Source: an uncultured Arthrobacter sp.
GTDB lineage: Bacteria; Actinomycetota; Actinomycetes; Actinomycetales; Micrococcaceae
Reading direction: 5' to 3'
DNA: 64,000 nt
Assembly: GCF_947495145.1 (NCBI RefSeq)
Contig: NZ_CANLXP010000001.1
Location: 174,172-238,171 of the forward strand
In this document: piece after piece, positions 48,296 through 58,007 of the stretch
Numbering within the stretch: the stretch's first letter is position 1
How the letters are laid out: each line of letters opens with the position of its first letter
The notes under the pieces: model-generated
What the model saw: only the letters and a program-made list of their open reading frames with translations
What the model was told of the DNA's origin: nothing
The model's database searches: none
Program-made: the position numbers and the translations under genes

Positions 48296-49138
48296 ATGCT
48301 TCGAGTAGCAGTCCCCAACAAGGGGTCCCTGTCAGAATCCGCCTCCGCAATGCTCAGCGAGGCGGGCTACCGCCAGCGCAGAGACACTCGCGAACTGGTG
48401 ATGGTGGACCCCGAGAACGAAATCGAATTCTTCTTCCTGCGGCCGCGGGACATAGCCGTGTACGTGGGTTCAGGCACCCTCGACGTCGGAATAACCGGGC
48501 GCGATCTCTTCCTCGACGCGCAGGTGGACGCTGAGGAACTCCTGCCCCTCGGCTTCGGAGCCTCGACGTTCCGCTTCGCCGGGCCGGTCGGCCACTTCGC
48601 TTCCGTCGCCGAACTTGAGGGGCGCCGCCTGGCCACCAGCTACGACGGGCTCCTGCGCACTTTCCTGGCCGAGCAGGGCGTCAACGCGACTGTCGTCCGA
48701 CTCGACGGCGCAGTGGAATCCTCCGTGCGTCTCGGCGTCGCGGATGCTATCGCCGACGTCGTCGAGACGGGGAACACCCTCAAGGCTGCTGGAATGGAAA
48801 TCTTCGGCGATCCGATCCTGCGCAGTGAGGCCGTACTCATCGGCCGCAAGAACGCAACTCCCGTCGGGCTGGATATCCTCATCCGCCGTCTCCAGGGTGT
48901 GCTTGTGGCCCGCCAGTATGTGCTGCTCGACTACGACATCCGCAAGGAGCTGGTCGATCAGGCGGCCGCGCTCACACCGGGCCTCGAGTCACCCACGGTT
49001 TCGCCGCTGCGCGACTCGGAGTGGGTTGCGGTCCGCTCAATGGTGAAGCGCCACAGCACCAACCGGATTATGGATGAGCTCTACGACCTGGGGGCCCGGG
49101 CCATTCTGGTCAGCACCATCCACGCGTGCCGGATTTAG
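48296..49138 (+). CDS. hisG: ATP phosphoribosyltransferase (long form)
   Basis: A 280-residue long-form HisG. The catalytic domains have [51 protein letters not shown] and the PRPP loop [17 protein letters not shown]. The C-terminal ~75 residues are the ACT-like regulatory domain that binds histidine for feedback control, ending [14 protein letters not shown]. It performs the first committed step. AAGGAAACCC precedes the ATG. hisF follows after 13 bases. Confidence 0.96.
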   Translation: MLRVAVPNKGSLSESASAMLSEAGYRQRRDTRELVMVDPENEIEFFFLRPRDIAVYVGSGTLDVGITGRDLFLDAQVDAEELLPLGFGASTFRFAGPVGHFASVAELEGRRLATSYDGLLRTFLAEQGVNATVVRLDGAVESSVRLGVADAIADVVETGNTLKAAGMEIFGDPILRSEAVLIGRKNATPVGLDILIRRLQGVLVARQYVLLDYDIRKELVDQAAALTPGLESPTVSPLRDSEWVAVRSMVKRHSTNRIMDELYDLGARAILVSTIHACRI

Positions 49139-49151
49139 GCGGGGCTGTCTG

Positions 49152-49922
49152 ATGAGCGTCGCTATCCGCGTCATACCCTGCCTTGACGTCGACGCCGGAC
49201 GCGTAGTCAAGGGCATCAACTTCGAGGACCTCCGCGATGCCGGCGACCCGGTAGAGCTTGCGCACCGCTATGACCGCGCGGGCGCTGATGAGCTGACGTT
49301 TCTCGACGTCACCGCCTCCTCCGGCAACCGCGCCACCACCTTCGACGTGGTTGCAAAGACGGCCGAGGAAGTCTTCATCCCTCTCACTGTAGGCGGGGGC
49401 GTAAGGGAGATTTCCGACGTCGACCGGTTGCTGCGCGCGGGCGCGGACAAGGCGTCCATCAATACCGCAGCGGTTGCCCGTCCGCAGGTCATCGACGAAA
49501 TCACGTCGCACTTTGGATCCCAGGTACTCGTGCTGAGCCTCGATGCCCGCCGGACCCACGACCGGTCCACGCCATCGGGATTCGAAGTAACCACGCATGG
49601 CGGCCGCAAGGGAACCGGGATCGACGCGGTGGCCTGGGCCCGCGAAGCGGCCGACCGTGGCGTGGGCGAAATCCTGCTGAACTCCATTGATGCGGACGGC
49701 ACCCGGGAGGGCTTCGATCTTGAAATGATCCGGGCTGTCCGTGCTGCCGTGAAGGTTCCCCTCATCGCTTCCGGCGGTGCCGGCGAGCCGGCACACTTCC
49801 CGCCCGCTGTAGCCGCAGGCGCCGACGCGGTGCTCGCCGCATCGGTGTTCCATTTCGGGCCGGTTGACGCGATCGCCGAGGTCAAGAAGGCAATCAGGGA
49901 CGCAGGCTTCCCGGTCCGGTAG
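49152..49922 (+). CDS. hisF: Imidazole glycerol phosphate synthase cyclase subunit HisF
   Basis: A 256-residue TIM barrel. The catalytic aspartates are in [15 protein letters not shown] and [36 protein letters not shown] and [14 protein letters not shown] are the phosphate-binding loops. It joins PRFAR and ammonia from HisH, which is not in this window. [10 protein letters not shown] at 49152 is the family start; the longer frame overlaps hisG. It is convergent with the TIGR03085 gene. Confidence 0.95.
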   Translation: MSVAIRVIPCLDVDAGRVVKGINFEDLRDAGDPVELAHRYDRAGADELTFLDVTASSGNRATTFDVVAKTAEEVFIPLTVGGGVREISDVDRLLRAGADKASINTAAVARPQVIDEITSHFGSQVLVLSLDARRTHDRSTPSGFEVTTHGGRKGTGIDAVAWAREAADRGVGEILLNSIDADGTREGFDLEMIRAVRAAVKVPLIASGGAGEPAHFPPAVAAGADAVLAASVFHFGPVDAIAEVKKAIRDAGFPVR

Positions 49923-49934
49923 GGAACCGTGCCG

Positions 49935-50579
49935 CTAGAGTCCTACCTCTGCGCTCTCAAGGAGTGCGACGGCGTCGGGCTGTCCTTCGAAGGTAACCAG
50001 CGCATGGCGGGTGCGGCCGTGGGCGTGCATGAGCAGCTCCCCGGGCTCGCCGACAATGGCAACCGACACGGGCGCACGCTTGGCAACGTGCCTGGGACCG
50101 TCCGGACGCACCAGAACGATGCCGAGGTCCACGCCCCGGTAGAGGATGGCGGCACGCTTGATCAGCTCGTCCCAGAGGGCATCCGAGTATTCGTCATCCA
50201 GTGCACGGGGCGCCCACCTGCTGGTTGCGCGGCGGACGTCTTCCGTATGCACGAAGTACTCGATGAGGTTGGTGCTCGTATCAAGGGACTGCACGCGCAT
50301 GGGCGAGTAAAACGGATGGCCCTTGCGGAAGTCGTTGACGAGTTGCTCATAGGCGGGCGTCGACGCAGACTTTGCGGCCAGGGTGCGGGTGGCTTTCTCG
50401 GAGACGACAGATAGCGGCTTGATCAGGGCGCCGATTCCCACGCTGGGCCGGTGACCCCTCAGATACAGGTGCGCGGCCAGTTCCTTCGTCTGCCACCCGT
50501 CGCACAGCGTGGGGGAGTGAGGCCCGGCCGCGAGCAGGGTTTCGGCGAGGACTTCACGGGAAGGATCAACGAAATGCAT
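49935..50579 (-). CDS. TIGR03085-family DinB/mycothiol-fold protein
   Basis: A ~214-residue protein of the actinobacterial TIGR03085 group, related to the DinB / mycothiol-dependent maleylpyruvate isomerase fold. Visible are PTLCDGWQTKELAAHLYLRGHRP, with the His used for metal binding in the fold, MRVQSLDTSTNLIEYFVHTEDVRRA with a second His, and HALVTFEGQPDAVALLE at the end. The reaction is unknown; mycothiol use is inferred from the fold. The start is unsure: ATG at 50579 or GTG at 50582, both near a TATTTT box and without a ribosome-binding site. It interrupts the his genes on the opposite strand. Confidence 0.85.
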   Translation of the reverse strand: MHFVDPSREVLAETLLAAGPHSPTLCDGWQTKELAAHLYLRGHRPSVGIGALIKPLSVVSEKATRTLAAKSASTPAYEQLVNDFRKGHPFYSPMRVQSLDTSTNLIEYFVHTEDVRRATSRWAPRALDDEYSDALWDELIKRAAILYRGVDLGIVLVRPDGPRHVAKRAPVSVAIVGEPGELLMHAHGRTRHALVTFEGQPDAVALLESAEVGL

Positions 50580-50587
50580 CACTACTG

Positions 50588-50593
50588 AAAATA
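50588..50593 (-). promoter_or_regulatory. Candidate -10 box, leaderless TIGR03085 gene
   Basis: TATTTT on the minus strand lies five bases before the GTG at 50582 and eight before the ATG at 50579. No ribosome-binding site is visible. It sits back to back with the hisI promoter region. Confidence 0.38.
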
Positions 50594-50616
50594 GCATGAC
50601 AGGCGCCTTCCTCGCC

Positions 50617-50622
50617 TAGAAT
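50617..50622 (+). promoter_or_regulatory. Candidate -10 box, leaderless hisI transcript
   Basis: TAGAAT lies eight bases before the ATG of hisI. ATGACA (50596-50601) resembles a -35 box but its spacing of 15 bases is short. There is no Shine-Dalgarno sequence. Confidence 0.42.
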
Positions 50623-50630
50623 CAGTTGCG

Positions 50631-51032
50631 ATGTCACAACACCCCGAATCCGCCATTTCCCCTGCCGCCGGCGATACCCCGGCGCTCGATCCTGCCGTTG
50701 CCGACGCCCTCAAGCGCGATGCCGCCGGACTTGTCGCAGCCATCATCCAGGAGCACGGCACGGGCGAGGTCCTGATGCTCGGCTGGATGGACGATGAAGC
50801 GCTGCGGCGGACCCTGACCAGCGGCCGAGTCACCTTCTACTCGCGGTCCCGGCAGGAATACTGGCGCAAGGGGGACACGTCCGGGCACGTGCAGTACGTG
50901 AAGTCGGTAGCGCTGGACTGCGACGGCGATGCGCTCCTGGTGCGGGTGCAGCAGGTCGGTGCGGCCTGCCATACCGGCACCCGGACCTGTTTTGAGGGCA
51001 GGGAACTTGCCGCCGTCGTCGGCTCCGCGTAG
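50631..51032 (+). CDS. hisI: Phosphoribosyl-AMP cyclohydrolase
   Basis: A 133-residue HisI. The family core is visible: [55 protein letters not shown] and the zinc cysteines in [15 protein letters not shown]. It opens the adenine ring of PR-AMP in step three of histidine synthesis. It lies divergent from the TIGR03085 gene and 84 bases before trpE. HisE and HisI are separate proteins here. Confidence 0.95.
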   Translation: MSQHPESAISPAAGDTPALDPAVADALKRDAAGLVAAIIQEHGTGEVLMLGWMDDEALRRTLTSGRVTFYSRSRQEYWRKGDTSGHVQYVKSVALDCDGDALLVRVQQVGAACHTGTRTCFEGRELAAVVGSA

Positions 51033-51116
51033 GACCAACGGACGCAAACCAGAAGCAGGAAACACTCAGCCCGCCCACCATCGCGGACGGGCGCAAGTAT
51101 TTAGGAAACGCCTTTC

Positions 51117-52679
51117 ATGGATGAGCTCGGAGTAATCGCCCCCGGCCTGGAGGAGTTCCGCGTCCTTGCCCGGGACCGGCGGGTCATACCTGTCCGGCTG
51201 ACGGTGCTCGATGATGCGCACACGCCCATCGGAATCTACCGGAAGCTCACAGACGGGCACCCGGGCACGTTCCTGATGGAATCGGCAGCTGAGGGCGGAG
51301 TGTGGTCCCGCTACTCGTTCATCGGCGTCAACTCGCGGGCAACCCTCACCACCAAGGACGGCGAGGCCTGCTGGTTGGGGGAGCCGCCTGCGGGTGTTCC
51401 AGTGAACGGCAATCCGGTGGAGGCGCTTCGCCGGACTGTCGAGGAACTTCAGACCGCACGGTTCGATGAACTCCCGCCTTTCACCTCCGGCATGGTCGGC
51501 TTCATCGGGTGGGAGTCGGTCCGGCACTGGGAGCGGCTCACTTCCCCTCCGGAGGATGATCTCGAGTTGCCGGAACTCGCCATGAATCTGGTGACCGATA
51601 TGGCTATTCATGACAACGCCGGCGGCAGGGTGACGCTGGTAGCCAACGCCATCAACTACGACAATTCCTCCGCGCGCGTCGACGAAGCCTGGCACGACGC
51701 CGTTGCCCGCCTTCGCAGTATGCTCCAGCGGCTCGCCGCGGCGTCGGAACAGCCGGTGTCGGTCCTGGCGGATAACGCGGCCGACAGTGCAACGATGATG
51801 TCCCGTGTCCGCGAACGATGGGATCGGGACCAGTACCTGGCCGCGATCGAGCGCGGCAAGGAGGCCATCGTGGACGGCGAGGTGTTCCAGGTGGTCATCT
51901 CCCGCCGGTTCGAGCTCGACTGCGACGCCTCAGCCCTGGACGTCTACCGGGTGCTGCGTACCACCAATCCGAGTCCGTATATGTACCTGTTCAGCCTCGA
52001 GGACGCGTCCGGACGCCCGTATTCAATCGTGGGATCGTCACCGGAAGCGCTCGTTACCGTCAACGGCTCGGAGGTCATCACCCACCCCATCGCCGGATCC
52101 CGGCCGCGCGGAAAGACTGCCGAACAGGACCGTGCCCTTGCCGAGGAACTCCTCGCGGACGAGAAGGAGCGGGCGGAGCACCTTATGCTCGTGGATCTGG
52201 CGCGCAACGACATCTCCAAGGTGTGCCGCCCGGGAACAGTGGACGTAACTCAGTTCATGGAGGTCGAACGGTTCAGCCACATCATGCACCTGGTGTCGAC
52301 CGTCGTCGGGCAACTGGATCCGAAGCGGTCCGCCTACGATGTGCTGGCCGCGACCTTCCCCGCAGGCACGCTGTCCGGAGCTCCCAAACCGCGTGCCCTG
52401 CGGTTGCTGGACGAACTTGAACCGCACAAACGCGGCATCTACGGGGGAGTGGTGGGTTACCTCGATTTCGCCGGGGACATGGACATGGCGATCGCCATCC
52501 GGTCCGCCCTGCTGCGCGACAACCGTGCCTATGTGCAGGCAGGAGGCGGAATCGTTGCCGATTCCGAGCTGGAGGCGGAGGCACTGGAAACTGTCAACAA
52601 GGCCGCTGCGCCATTGCGGGCTGCCTTGATCGCGGCGAGTCTTCATCCCGTGACCGACACCGGCGTGGGCACCGTATGA
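51117..52679 (+). CDS. trpE: Anthranilate synthase component I
   Basis: A 520-residue chorismate-utilising enzyme. The tryptophan feedback segment (family LLES) appears as FLMESAAEGGVWSRYSFIG. The catalytic part has VSRRF after GEVFQVVI, NPSPYMYLFSLEDASG, GSSPEALV, RGKTAEQDRALAEELLADEKE and GAPKPRALRLLDELE with YGGVVGYLDFAGDMDMAIAIR. It makes anthranilate with glutamine via TrpG, not encoded here. The 84-base leader has no Trp codons, so no classical attenuator is seen. Its stop overlaps the next ATG by four bases. Confidence 0.96.
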   Translation: MDELGVIAPGLEEFRVLARDRRVIPVRLTVLDDAHTPIGIYRKLTDGHPGTFLMESAAEGGVWSRYSFIGVNSRATLTTKDGEACWLGEPPAGVPVNGNPVEALRRTVEELQTARFDELPPFTSGMVGFIGWESVRHWERLTSPPEDDLELPELAMNLVTDMAIHDNAGGRVTLVANAINYDNSSARVDEAWHDAVARLRSMLQRLAAASEQPVSVLADNAADSATMMSRVRERWDRDQYLAAIERGKEAIVDGEVFQVVISRRFELDCDASALDVYRVLRTTNPSPYMYLFSLEDASGRPYSIVGSSPEALVTVNGSEVITHPIAGSRPRGKTAEQDRALAEELLADEKERAEHLMLVDLARNDISKVCRPGTVDVTQFMEVERFSHIMHLVSTVVGQLDPKRSAYDVLAATFPAGTLSGAPKPRALRLLDELEPHKRGIYGGVVGYLDFAGDMDMAIAIRSALLRDNRAYVQAGGGIVADSELEAEALETVNKAAAPLRAALIAASLHPVTDTGVGTV

Positions 52680-53299
52680 GCCCGTCCTCACAGCCACCCG
52701 TTCCTGGGCAGTCCCGAACGCCCGCCGCGCGCCGCAAGGGCGTCGTCGTCCTGGCTACGGTGATCGCGGCGCTTGCGGCTTTCGGCAGTACCACCCAGAC
52801 CTGGCTTTCAGTCACCCTGCCACAGACCGCGGTTCAGACCCCCACCATCGAAGTCCCCGGATCCGACGCCGCCACTGCCGTGACGGCGTTCGCGCTGGTG
52901 GGCCTGGCCGCAGCGCTGGCCGTATCGATCGCCGGCCGCACCGCCCGGTGGATCATCGCCGCAATCCTGACCGTGGCCGGCGCAGGCATCCTCGTCAGCA
53001 GCCTTGCCGTCGCCGGCGACCCCGCGGCCTCCGCCGCACCGGCGATCGGTGAAGCACTCGGAGTCACCAGTCAGGACGGCGTCTCAGTGACGGCAACCCC
53101 TATGCCGTGGCTCGCCGCCGTAGCGGGAATCCTGCTGGTCGCCTGCGCGGTCTGGCTGCTGATCGCCGGCCGCGGCTGGCGCGCCGCCCGGCGGTACGAA
53201 ACAACAGCCGGCAGGAGGCAGGCTCCGAAGGCCGATGCGAACGCCGACGAGATAGATAACTGGGACAGTCTCAGCCGGGGTGAGGACCCCACCGGCTGA
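52676..53299 (+). CDS. Trp biosynthesis-associated membrane protein (TIGR02234)
   Basis: A 207-residue membrane protein with about four helices (KGVVVLATVIAALAAFGS, TAFALVGLAAALAVSI, WIIAAILTVAGAGILVSSLAV and WLAAVAGILLVACAVWLLIAG). The motif TTQTWLSVTLPQ after helix 1 is typical of this family, which sits between trpE and trpC in actinobacteria. The function is unknown; a role linked to tryptophan is inferred from position only. The C-terminal tail is charged and ends with DNWDSLSRGEDPT. It is translationally coupled to trpE. Confidence 0.9.
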   Translation: MSPSSQPPVPGQSRTPAARRKGVVVLATVIAALAAFGSTTQTWLSVTLPQTAVQTPTIEVPGSDAATAVTAFALVGLAAALAVSIAGRTARWIIAAILTVAGAGILVSSLAVAGDPAASAAPAIGEALGVTSQDGVSVTATPMPWLAAVAGILLVACAVWLLIAGRGWRAARRYETTAGRRQAPKADANADEIDNWDSLSRGEDPTG

Positions 53300-53373
53300 G
53301 TGCCGGATGCGAATCAGCGCCCCGCTGAATCAATGGCAGAATGGAATGAGACCACAGCACAAGGAGATATGCC

Positions 53374-53682
53374 ATGGCTAAGACCGCGCCCGAGACCGGT
53401 ACCAACGACACCCCGATGGCTGAGCATTCGGCGGCCTACGATGAAACCGTCGGACACGGCAACAGTCCCGCAGCCTGGACCTGCGTCTTTGTGATGCTTG
53501 CCGGCGCAGCGTTGTCTTCGTTCGCCTTCATCTTCGCAAGCACCGAGGGCAACAAGGACGCCGGCACCATACTCTTCTGGATTGGTGCCCTCATCATGGT
53601 GATCGGCCTCGCCCTCGGACTCGTCCTGAAGAAGGCCGGATTCGGCGTGGGCGGCCACCGTTTGAAGAACTCCGGGCACTAA
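53374..53682 (+). CDS. HGxxPAAW-motif small membrane protein
   Basis: A 102-residue protein with the family-naming motif HGNSPAAW just before the first of two helices (CVFVMLAGAALSSFAFIFA and TILFWIGALIMVIGLALGLVL). It is a conserved actinobacterial family located in the trp operon, with no known function. Both ends face the same side if the two helices form a hairpin. AAGGAGATATGCC precedes the ATG, a strong ribosome-binding site. Its stop codon directly abuts the trpC GTG. Confidence 0.9.
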   Translation: MAKTAPETGTNDTPMAEHSAAYDETVGHGNSPAAWTCVFVMLAGAALSSFAFIFASTEGNKDAGTILFWIGALIMVIGLALGLVLKKAGFGVGGHRLKNSGH

Positions 53683-54483
53683 GTGAGCGTTCTCGAAGAC
53701 ATCGTCGCCGGAGTCCGCGAAGATCTCGACGCACGCAGGCGGTCCCTCCCGCTGGAGGACGTCCGCGTGCTGGCGGAACAGGCTCCTGCCCCCCGCGACG
53801 CCTACGCCGCGCTGAGCGCAGGGACGAACGGTATGGGCGTCATCGCGGAGGTGAAACGGAAGAGCCCGTCCAAGGGTGAACTGTCGAACATCCAGGACCC
53901 CGCTGAACTTGCTGCCGCCTATGAGCGCGGCGGGGCTGCGGTGATCAGCGTCCTCACAGAAGAACGTCGCTTCGGCGGGTCGCTCGCGGACCTTGATGCT
54001 GTCCGGGCAGCCGTGAACGTCCCCATTCTGCGTAAGGACTTCACCGTTGACGAGTACCAGATCTTCGAAGCCCGCGCGCACGGCGCGGACCTGATTCTCC
54101 TTATTGTTGCCGCGCTCGATGACGCCACCCTCGCTTCCTTCCTCGAACTCACCGAGCGCCTGGGCATGCATGCGTTGGTCGAAACACATACCGCCGAGGA
54201 AGTTCAGCGCGCGGTCGCCGTCGGCGCACGGATCATCGGCGTAAATGTACGTAACCTGAAGACGCTCGAGATCGACCGTTCGGTTTTCCCTGCGCTGGCG
54301 GCACTCATCCCCTCCCATTCCGTTCTGGTGGCTGAGTCAGGTGTTCGGGACATCGCCGACGTCGAGCTCTATGCTGCAGACGGAGCTCACGCCGTCCTCG
54401 TCGGCGAGGCCCTCGTTCGCCACTCCAATCCAGAGGCAACGGTCAGGAACTTCACCCGGGTAGGCAACGCACTGCATTCCTGA
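53683..54483 (+). CDS. trpC: Indole-3-glycerol phosphate synthase
   Basis: A 266-residue TIM barrel. Features are [15 protein letters not shown] (substrate lysines), [54 protein letters not shown] and [16 protein letters not shown]. It closes the indole ring from CdRP. It is stand-alone, not fused to TrpF. The GTG start immediately follows the stop of the preceding gene. trpB follows after 56 bases. Confidence 0.96.
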   Translation: MSVLEDIVAGVREDLDARRRSLPLEDVRVLAEQAPAPRDAYAALSAGTNGMGVIAEVKRKSPSKGELSNIQDPAELAAAYERGGAAVISVLTEERRFGGSLADLDAVRAAVNVPILRKDFTVDEYQIFEARAHGADLILLIVAALDDATLASFLELTERLGMHALVETHTAEEVQRAVAVGARIIGVNVRNLKTLEIDRSVFPALAALIPSHSVLVAESGVRDIADVELYAADGAHAVLVGEALVRHSNPEATVRNFTRVGNALHS

Positions 54484-54539
54484 CGCTGTCGCCGACACGA
54501 CGGACAGCCGTACACCATCACGACAGGACGACAAGGTTC

Positions 54540-55859
54540 ATGACTGACACTGAACAGCCCCAGCCTGCAACTGACGGCCCCGCAGAGGCGTTTCTGGCCG
54601 GCGGTTCGCTGCGTCACGCACAGGGCCCATACTTCGGGGCATACGGTGGGCGCTGGATGCCCGAGTCCCTGATCGCCGCCCTGGACGAGCTGGAGGAGAC
54701 CTTCGACAAGGCCAAGTCCGACCCGGACTTCCTGGCACAGGTCACCGAACTCAACCGGTCCTACTCCGGCAGGCCTTCCCTCCTGACCGAAGCCCGCCGG
54801 TTTGCCGAGCACGCCGGGGGCGTAAGGGTTTTCCTCAAGCGCGAGGACCTGAACCACACCGGCTCACACAAAATCAACAATGTGCTGGGCCAGGCACTGC
54901 TTGCCAAGCGGATGGGAAAGACCCGCGTTATTGCGGAGACGGGGGCAGGGCAGCATGGCGTTGCCAGCGCCACCGCCGCTGCCCTGCTCGGTCTCGAATG
55001 TGTGGTTTACATGGGTGCTGAGGACTGCCGCCGCCAGGCGCTCAACGTCGCGCGGATGCAGCTTCTGGGCGCGGAGGTCATTCCGGTCACCAACGGTTCA
55101 CAAACCCTGAAGGACGCAATCAACGACGCACTGCGCGACTGGGTTGCCAACGTTCACACCACGCACTACCTGCTGGGCACGGCGGCCGGTGCACACCCTT
55201 TCCCGGCCATGGTCCGTTACTTCCATGAGGTTATCGGCGAGGAAGCGCGCGAGCAGATCCTCAGCGCCACCGGCCGGCTGCCCGATGCCGTCTGCGCCTG
55301 CATCGGCGGCGGCTCCAACGCCATCGGAATCTTCCACGGTTTCCTTGACGACCGCGAGGTGGCGCTGTACGGGTTCGAGGCTGGAGGCGACGGCGTCGAT
55401 ACCGGCCGGCACGCGGCAACGATCACGCTGGGACGGCCAGGGGTGCTCCACGGTGCCCGTTCGTACCTGATGCAGGACGACGACGGGCAGACCACGGAGT
55501 CCCACTCGATCTCCGCTGGTCTCGATTACCCCGGGGTCGGGCCGGAACACGCATTCCTCGCCGACATCGGGCGGGCGAGCTATGAGCCAATCACCGACGC
55601 TGAAGCGATGGACGCATTCCGCCTGCTCTGCCGCACGGAAGGGATCATTCCTGCCATCGAGTCCGCGCACGCGCTTGCCGGAGCACTGAAGGTTGGGCAG
55701 CGCCTTGCTGCGGAGCCAGGGAACGCCGGCGAGAAGGTCATTGTCGTGAATCTCTCGGGCCGTGGGGACAAGGACGTCGCCACCGCGGCTGAGTGGTTTG
55801 ACCTGTTGCCGGAAGACAGCGCGGAAGCAGAAATCGGCGCCGAAGGAGAGCAGTTGTGA
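54540..55859 (+). CDS. trpB: Tryptophan synthase beta chain
   Basis: A 439-residue PLP enzyme. The cofactor lysine is in [40 protein letters not shown] and [16 protein letters not shown] are the catalytic Glu and phosphate-binding loops. [14 protein letters not shown] is the normal N-terminal entry; the ~25 residues before it are an extension. It condenses indole and serine to tryptophan. It overlaps trpA by four bases (GTGA), as expected for a heteromeric enzyme. Confidence 0.97.
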   Translation: MTDTEQPQPATDGPAEAFLAGGSLRHAQGPYFGAYGGRWMPESLIAALDELEETFDKAKSDPDFLAQVTELNRSYSGRPSLLTEARRFAEHAGGVRVFLKREDLNHTGSHKINNVLGQALLAKRMGKTRVIAETGAGQHGVASATAAALLGLECVVYMGAEDCRRQALNVARMQLLGAEVIPVTNGSQTLKDAINDALRDWVANVHTTHYLLGTAAGAHPFPAMVRYFHEVIGEEAREQILSATGRLPDAVCACIGGGSNAIGIFHGFLDDREVALYGFEAGGDGVDTGRHAATITLGRPGVLHGARSYLMQDDDGQTTESHSISAGLDYPGVGPEHAFLADIGRASYEPITDAEAMDAFRLLCRTEGIIPAIESAHALAGALKVGQRLAAEPGNAGEKVIVVNLSGRGDKDVATAAEWFDLLPEDSAEAEIGAEGEQL

Positions 55860-56662
55860 GCACCGAAACACTGAGTAAGTCCGCAGCCGCTATTGAGCGG
55901 GCACGCGCAGCAGGACGCACGGCTCTGGTCGGCTACCTTCCCGCAGGATTCCCGGACGTCCAGACCACCATCGACGCAGCGGTTGCAATGGCGGAGAACG
56001 GCGTGGACCTCATCGAGATCGGGATCCCGTACTCCGATCCGGTGATGGACGGGACAGTTATCCAGCAGGCGACCGTCGAGGCACTCCGGAACGGTTTCTC
56101 CGTCCGCCAGATCTTCGACGTCGTTGAGGGAATCACCCGCCGGACGGATGCCGCAGTCCTCGTGATGACCTACTGGAACCCGGTCATGCGCATGGGGGTC
56201 CGCGAGTTCGCCGACCGTCTGGCTGCAGCCGGTGGTGCCGGCCTGATTACACCTGACCTCATCCCGGACGAGGCAGCCGAATGGATGGCCGTCTCGGACG
56301 AGTTCGGGCTCGACCGGGTCTTCCTTGTGGCGCCCTCAAGCTCGCCGGAACGCATGCAGTCCACAGTCGATGCAACCCGGGGATTCGTCTACGCCGTATC
56401 GATCATGGGCATTACGGGCGCACGCTCCTCCGTCAGCTCTGCTGCCCAGGAGGTTGTCGCCGCTGCTCACCGTGCCGGCGCCGAGCGCGCCTGCGTCGGA
56501 CTTGGGGTCTCCACTGCCGAACATGTGCAGGAGATCGGAGCTTATGCCGACGGCGTCATTGTCGGCACCGCACTGGTTGCTGCCCTGCGCGACGGCGGCG
56601 TTCCCGCCGTCGCGGCACTCGCGAAGGACCTGAGCACCGGAACCTCGAAAGGCTTAGCATGA
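55856..56662 (+). CDS. trpA: Tryptophan synthase alpha chain
   Basis: A 268-residue TIM barrel. The catalytic Glu is in [16 protein letters not shown] and the Asp in [20 protein letters not shown] and [12 protein letters not shown] form loop 6 and the phosphate site. It releases indole, channelled to TrpB. The GTG start overlaps trpB and its stop overlaps the lgt ATG (ATGA). Confidence 0.96.
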   Translation: MSTETLSKSAAAIERARAAGRTALVGYLPAGFPDVQTTIDAAVAMAENGVDLIEIGIPYSDPVMDGTVIQQATVEALRNGFSVRQIFDVVEGITRRTDAAVLVMTYWNPVMRMGVREFADRLAAAGGAGLITPDLIPDEAAEWMAVSDEFGLDRVFLVAPSSSPERMQSTVDATRGFVYAVSIMGITGARSSVSSAAQEVVAAAHRAGAERACVGLGVSTAEHVQEIGAYADGVIVGTALVAALRDGGVPAVAALAKDLSTGTSKGLA

Positions 56663-57738
56663 TCCCCGCCAGCATTCCCAGCCCGCCCGCTGAATGGGCA
56701 AGCTTCTCAATCGGCCCCGCCACGATTCACGCCTACGCGCTGTGCATCCTTGCCGGAATCATCGTTGCGCTGCTCCTAACCTCCGCCCGGTGGAAGCGCT
56801 ACGGCGGCAACCCCGACGTCGTCTGGGACGTAGCCATTTGGGCCGTTCCGTTCGGCCTCATCGGCGGCCGGCTCTACCATGTCTTCTCCTCACCGGACGC
56901 CTACTTCGGTCCTGACGGGGACCTTTCCCGCATTCCCAGGATCTGGGAAGGCGGTCTGGGTATCTGGGGAGCGGTGGCACTCGGAGCAGTGGGTGCGTGG
57001 ATCGGCTGCCGTCGCGCAGGGGTGCGGCTGTCGGCCTTCGCTGATGCTGCCGCACCCGGAGTTCTACTCGCCCAGGCAATCGGCCGGTGGGGTAACTGGT
57101 TCAACCAGGAGTTGTTCGGCGCTCCAACCGATCTGCCCTGGGGCCTGGAGATTGACGCTGACAACCCCAACTTCCCCGCAGACGCTGAGCCGGGAACGCT
57201 GTTCCATCCAACCTTCCTGTATGAGTCACTCTGGAACCTCGTGGGGGTTGCGGTCCTGCTCCTCCTGGACCGCAGGTTCAGGCTGCGCGGGGGCCGGATG
57301 TTCTGGCTGTACGCCGCCTACTACACCGCGGGCCGTGTCTGGATCGAGGCGCTGAGAATTGACGACGCCGAGATGATCACCATCCTGGGCGTAACACAAA
57401 GGCTGAATGTCTGGACAAGCGTCCTCGTGCTGGCGGTATCCCTTGCCATCTTCATCTACCTCTCGGTGAAGCAGCGGGGTTTGAAGGAACACTCTGTTTA
57501 CCTGCCCGGGCGCGCGCCTCACTCCGCTGCTGACACGGACGCAAACGAGTCCGCGAAGCTCCGAACAAGCGGGTCCGCCGCGGATAACGGATCGGGCACA
57601 GTGAATCAAACTTCCGACATATCCGCTGGGACAGGGCCCGGCCGTGCTAATCTTCCAGAAATAAAAGATGCCTCAGGCACGTCCGCCTCCGCTGGACCTG
57701 CCCCCGAGGAACCCCGGGAATCAGACCCCCGAAAGTAG
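56659..57738 (+). CDS. lgt: Prolipoprotein diacylglyceryl transferase
   Basis: A 359-residue integral membrane enzyme with about seven helices. The signature is LLAQAIGRWGNWFNQELFG, with GLIGGRLYHVFSSP and WEGGLGIWGAV (the E. coli HGGL motif reads EGGL here, as usual in actinobacteria). The last ~85 residues are a polar, disordered cytoplasmic tail not found in E. coli Lgt. It transfers diacylglycerol to the lipobox Cys of lipoproteins, such as the two CapA-like proteins in this window. The ATG overlaps the trpA stop. Confidence 0.94.
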   Translation: MIPASIPSPPAEWASFSIGPATIHAYALCILAGIIVALLLTSARWKRYGGNPDVVWDVAIWAVPFGLIGGRLYHVFSSPDAYFGPDGDLSRIPRIWEGGLGIWGAVALGAVGAWIGCRRAGVRLSAFADAAAPGVLLAQAIGRWGNWFNQELFGAPTDLPWGLEIDADNPNFPADAEPGTLFHPTFLYESLWNLVGVAVLLLLDRRFRLRGGRMFWLYAAYYTAGRVWIEALRIDDAEMITILGVTQRLNVWTSVLVLAVSLAIFIYLSVKQRGLKEHSVYLPGRAPHSAADTDANESAKLRTSGSAADNGSGTVNQTSDISAGTGPGRANLPEIKDASGTSASAGPAPEEPRESDPRK

Positions 57739-57903
57739 CGTCCGGCTGGGCCACCGCCCTACCTCAGGACACTGTCACAGCGTCGTGGCCCGCCCGATAC
57801 ACCAGGAAAGCTCACAGGCTTCGCCTTCGTACCGGGACATGATCAGGCCGCAGCGCCGTCAATTCATGCCCGCAAGCCATGTCGGCGTGCGGCGTGCCGG
57901 TCC

Positions 57904-57909
57904 TACAAT
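57904..57909 (+). promoter_or_regulatory. Candidate -10 box for gltB
   Basis: TACAAT lies about 100 bases before the gltB ATG in the 269-base gap after lgt. No convincing -35 box is seen (GTCGGC at 17-base spacing). I see no recognisable riboswitch in this leader. Confidence 0.3.
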
Positions 57910-58007
57910 GTGCACAAGAAATGAAGCGCCTCCCTGCAGGGACAAGCGCGCCTCGGGGCCGAAGCTGTCCCCTCCCAACGCTCCATCATGGGGGAAGGAC
58001 ACTATCT

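Noticed and set aside
51033-51116. Trp attenuator or leader peptide before trpE
   Set aside because: There is no TGG codon in the leader and only a weak stem; nothing supports ribosome-mediated attenuation.
57879-58007. 43-codon upstream extension of gltB
   Set aside because: It passes through the likely promoter (TACAAT) and lacks a ribosome-binding site; the ATG at 58008 has AAGGA and gives the normal propeptide length.
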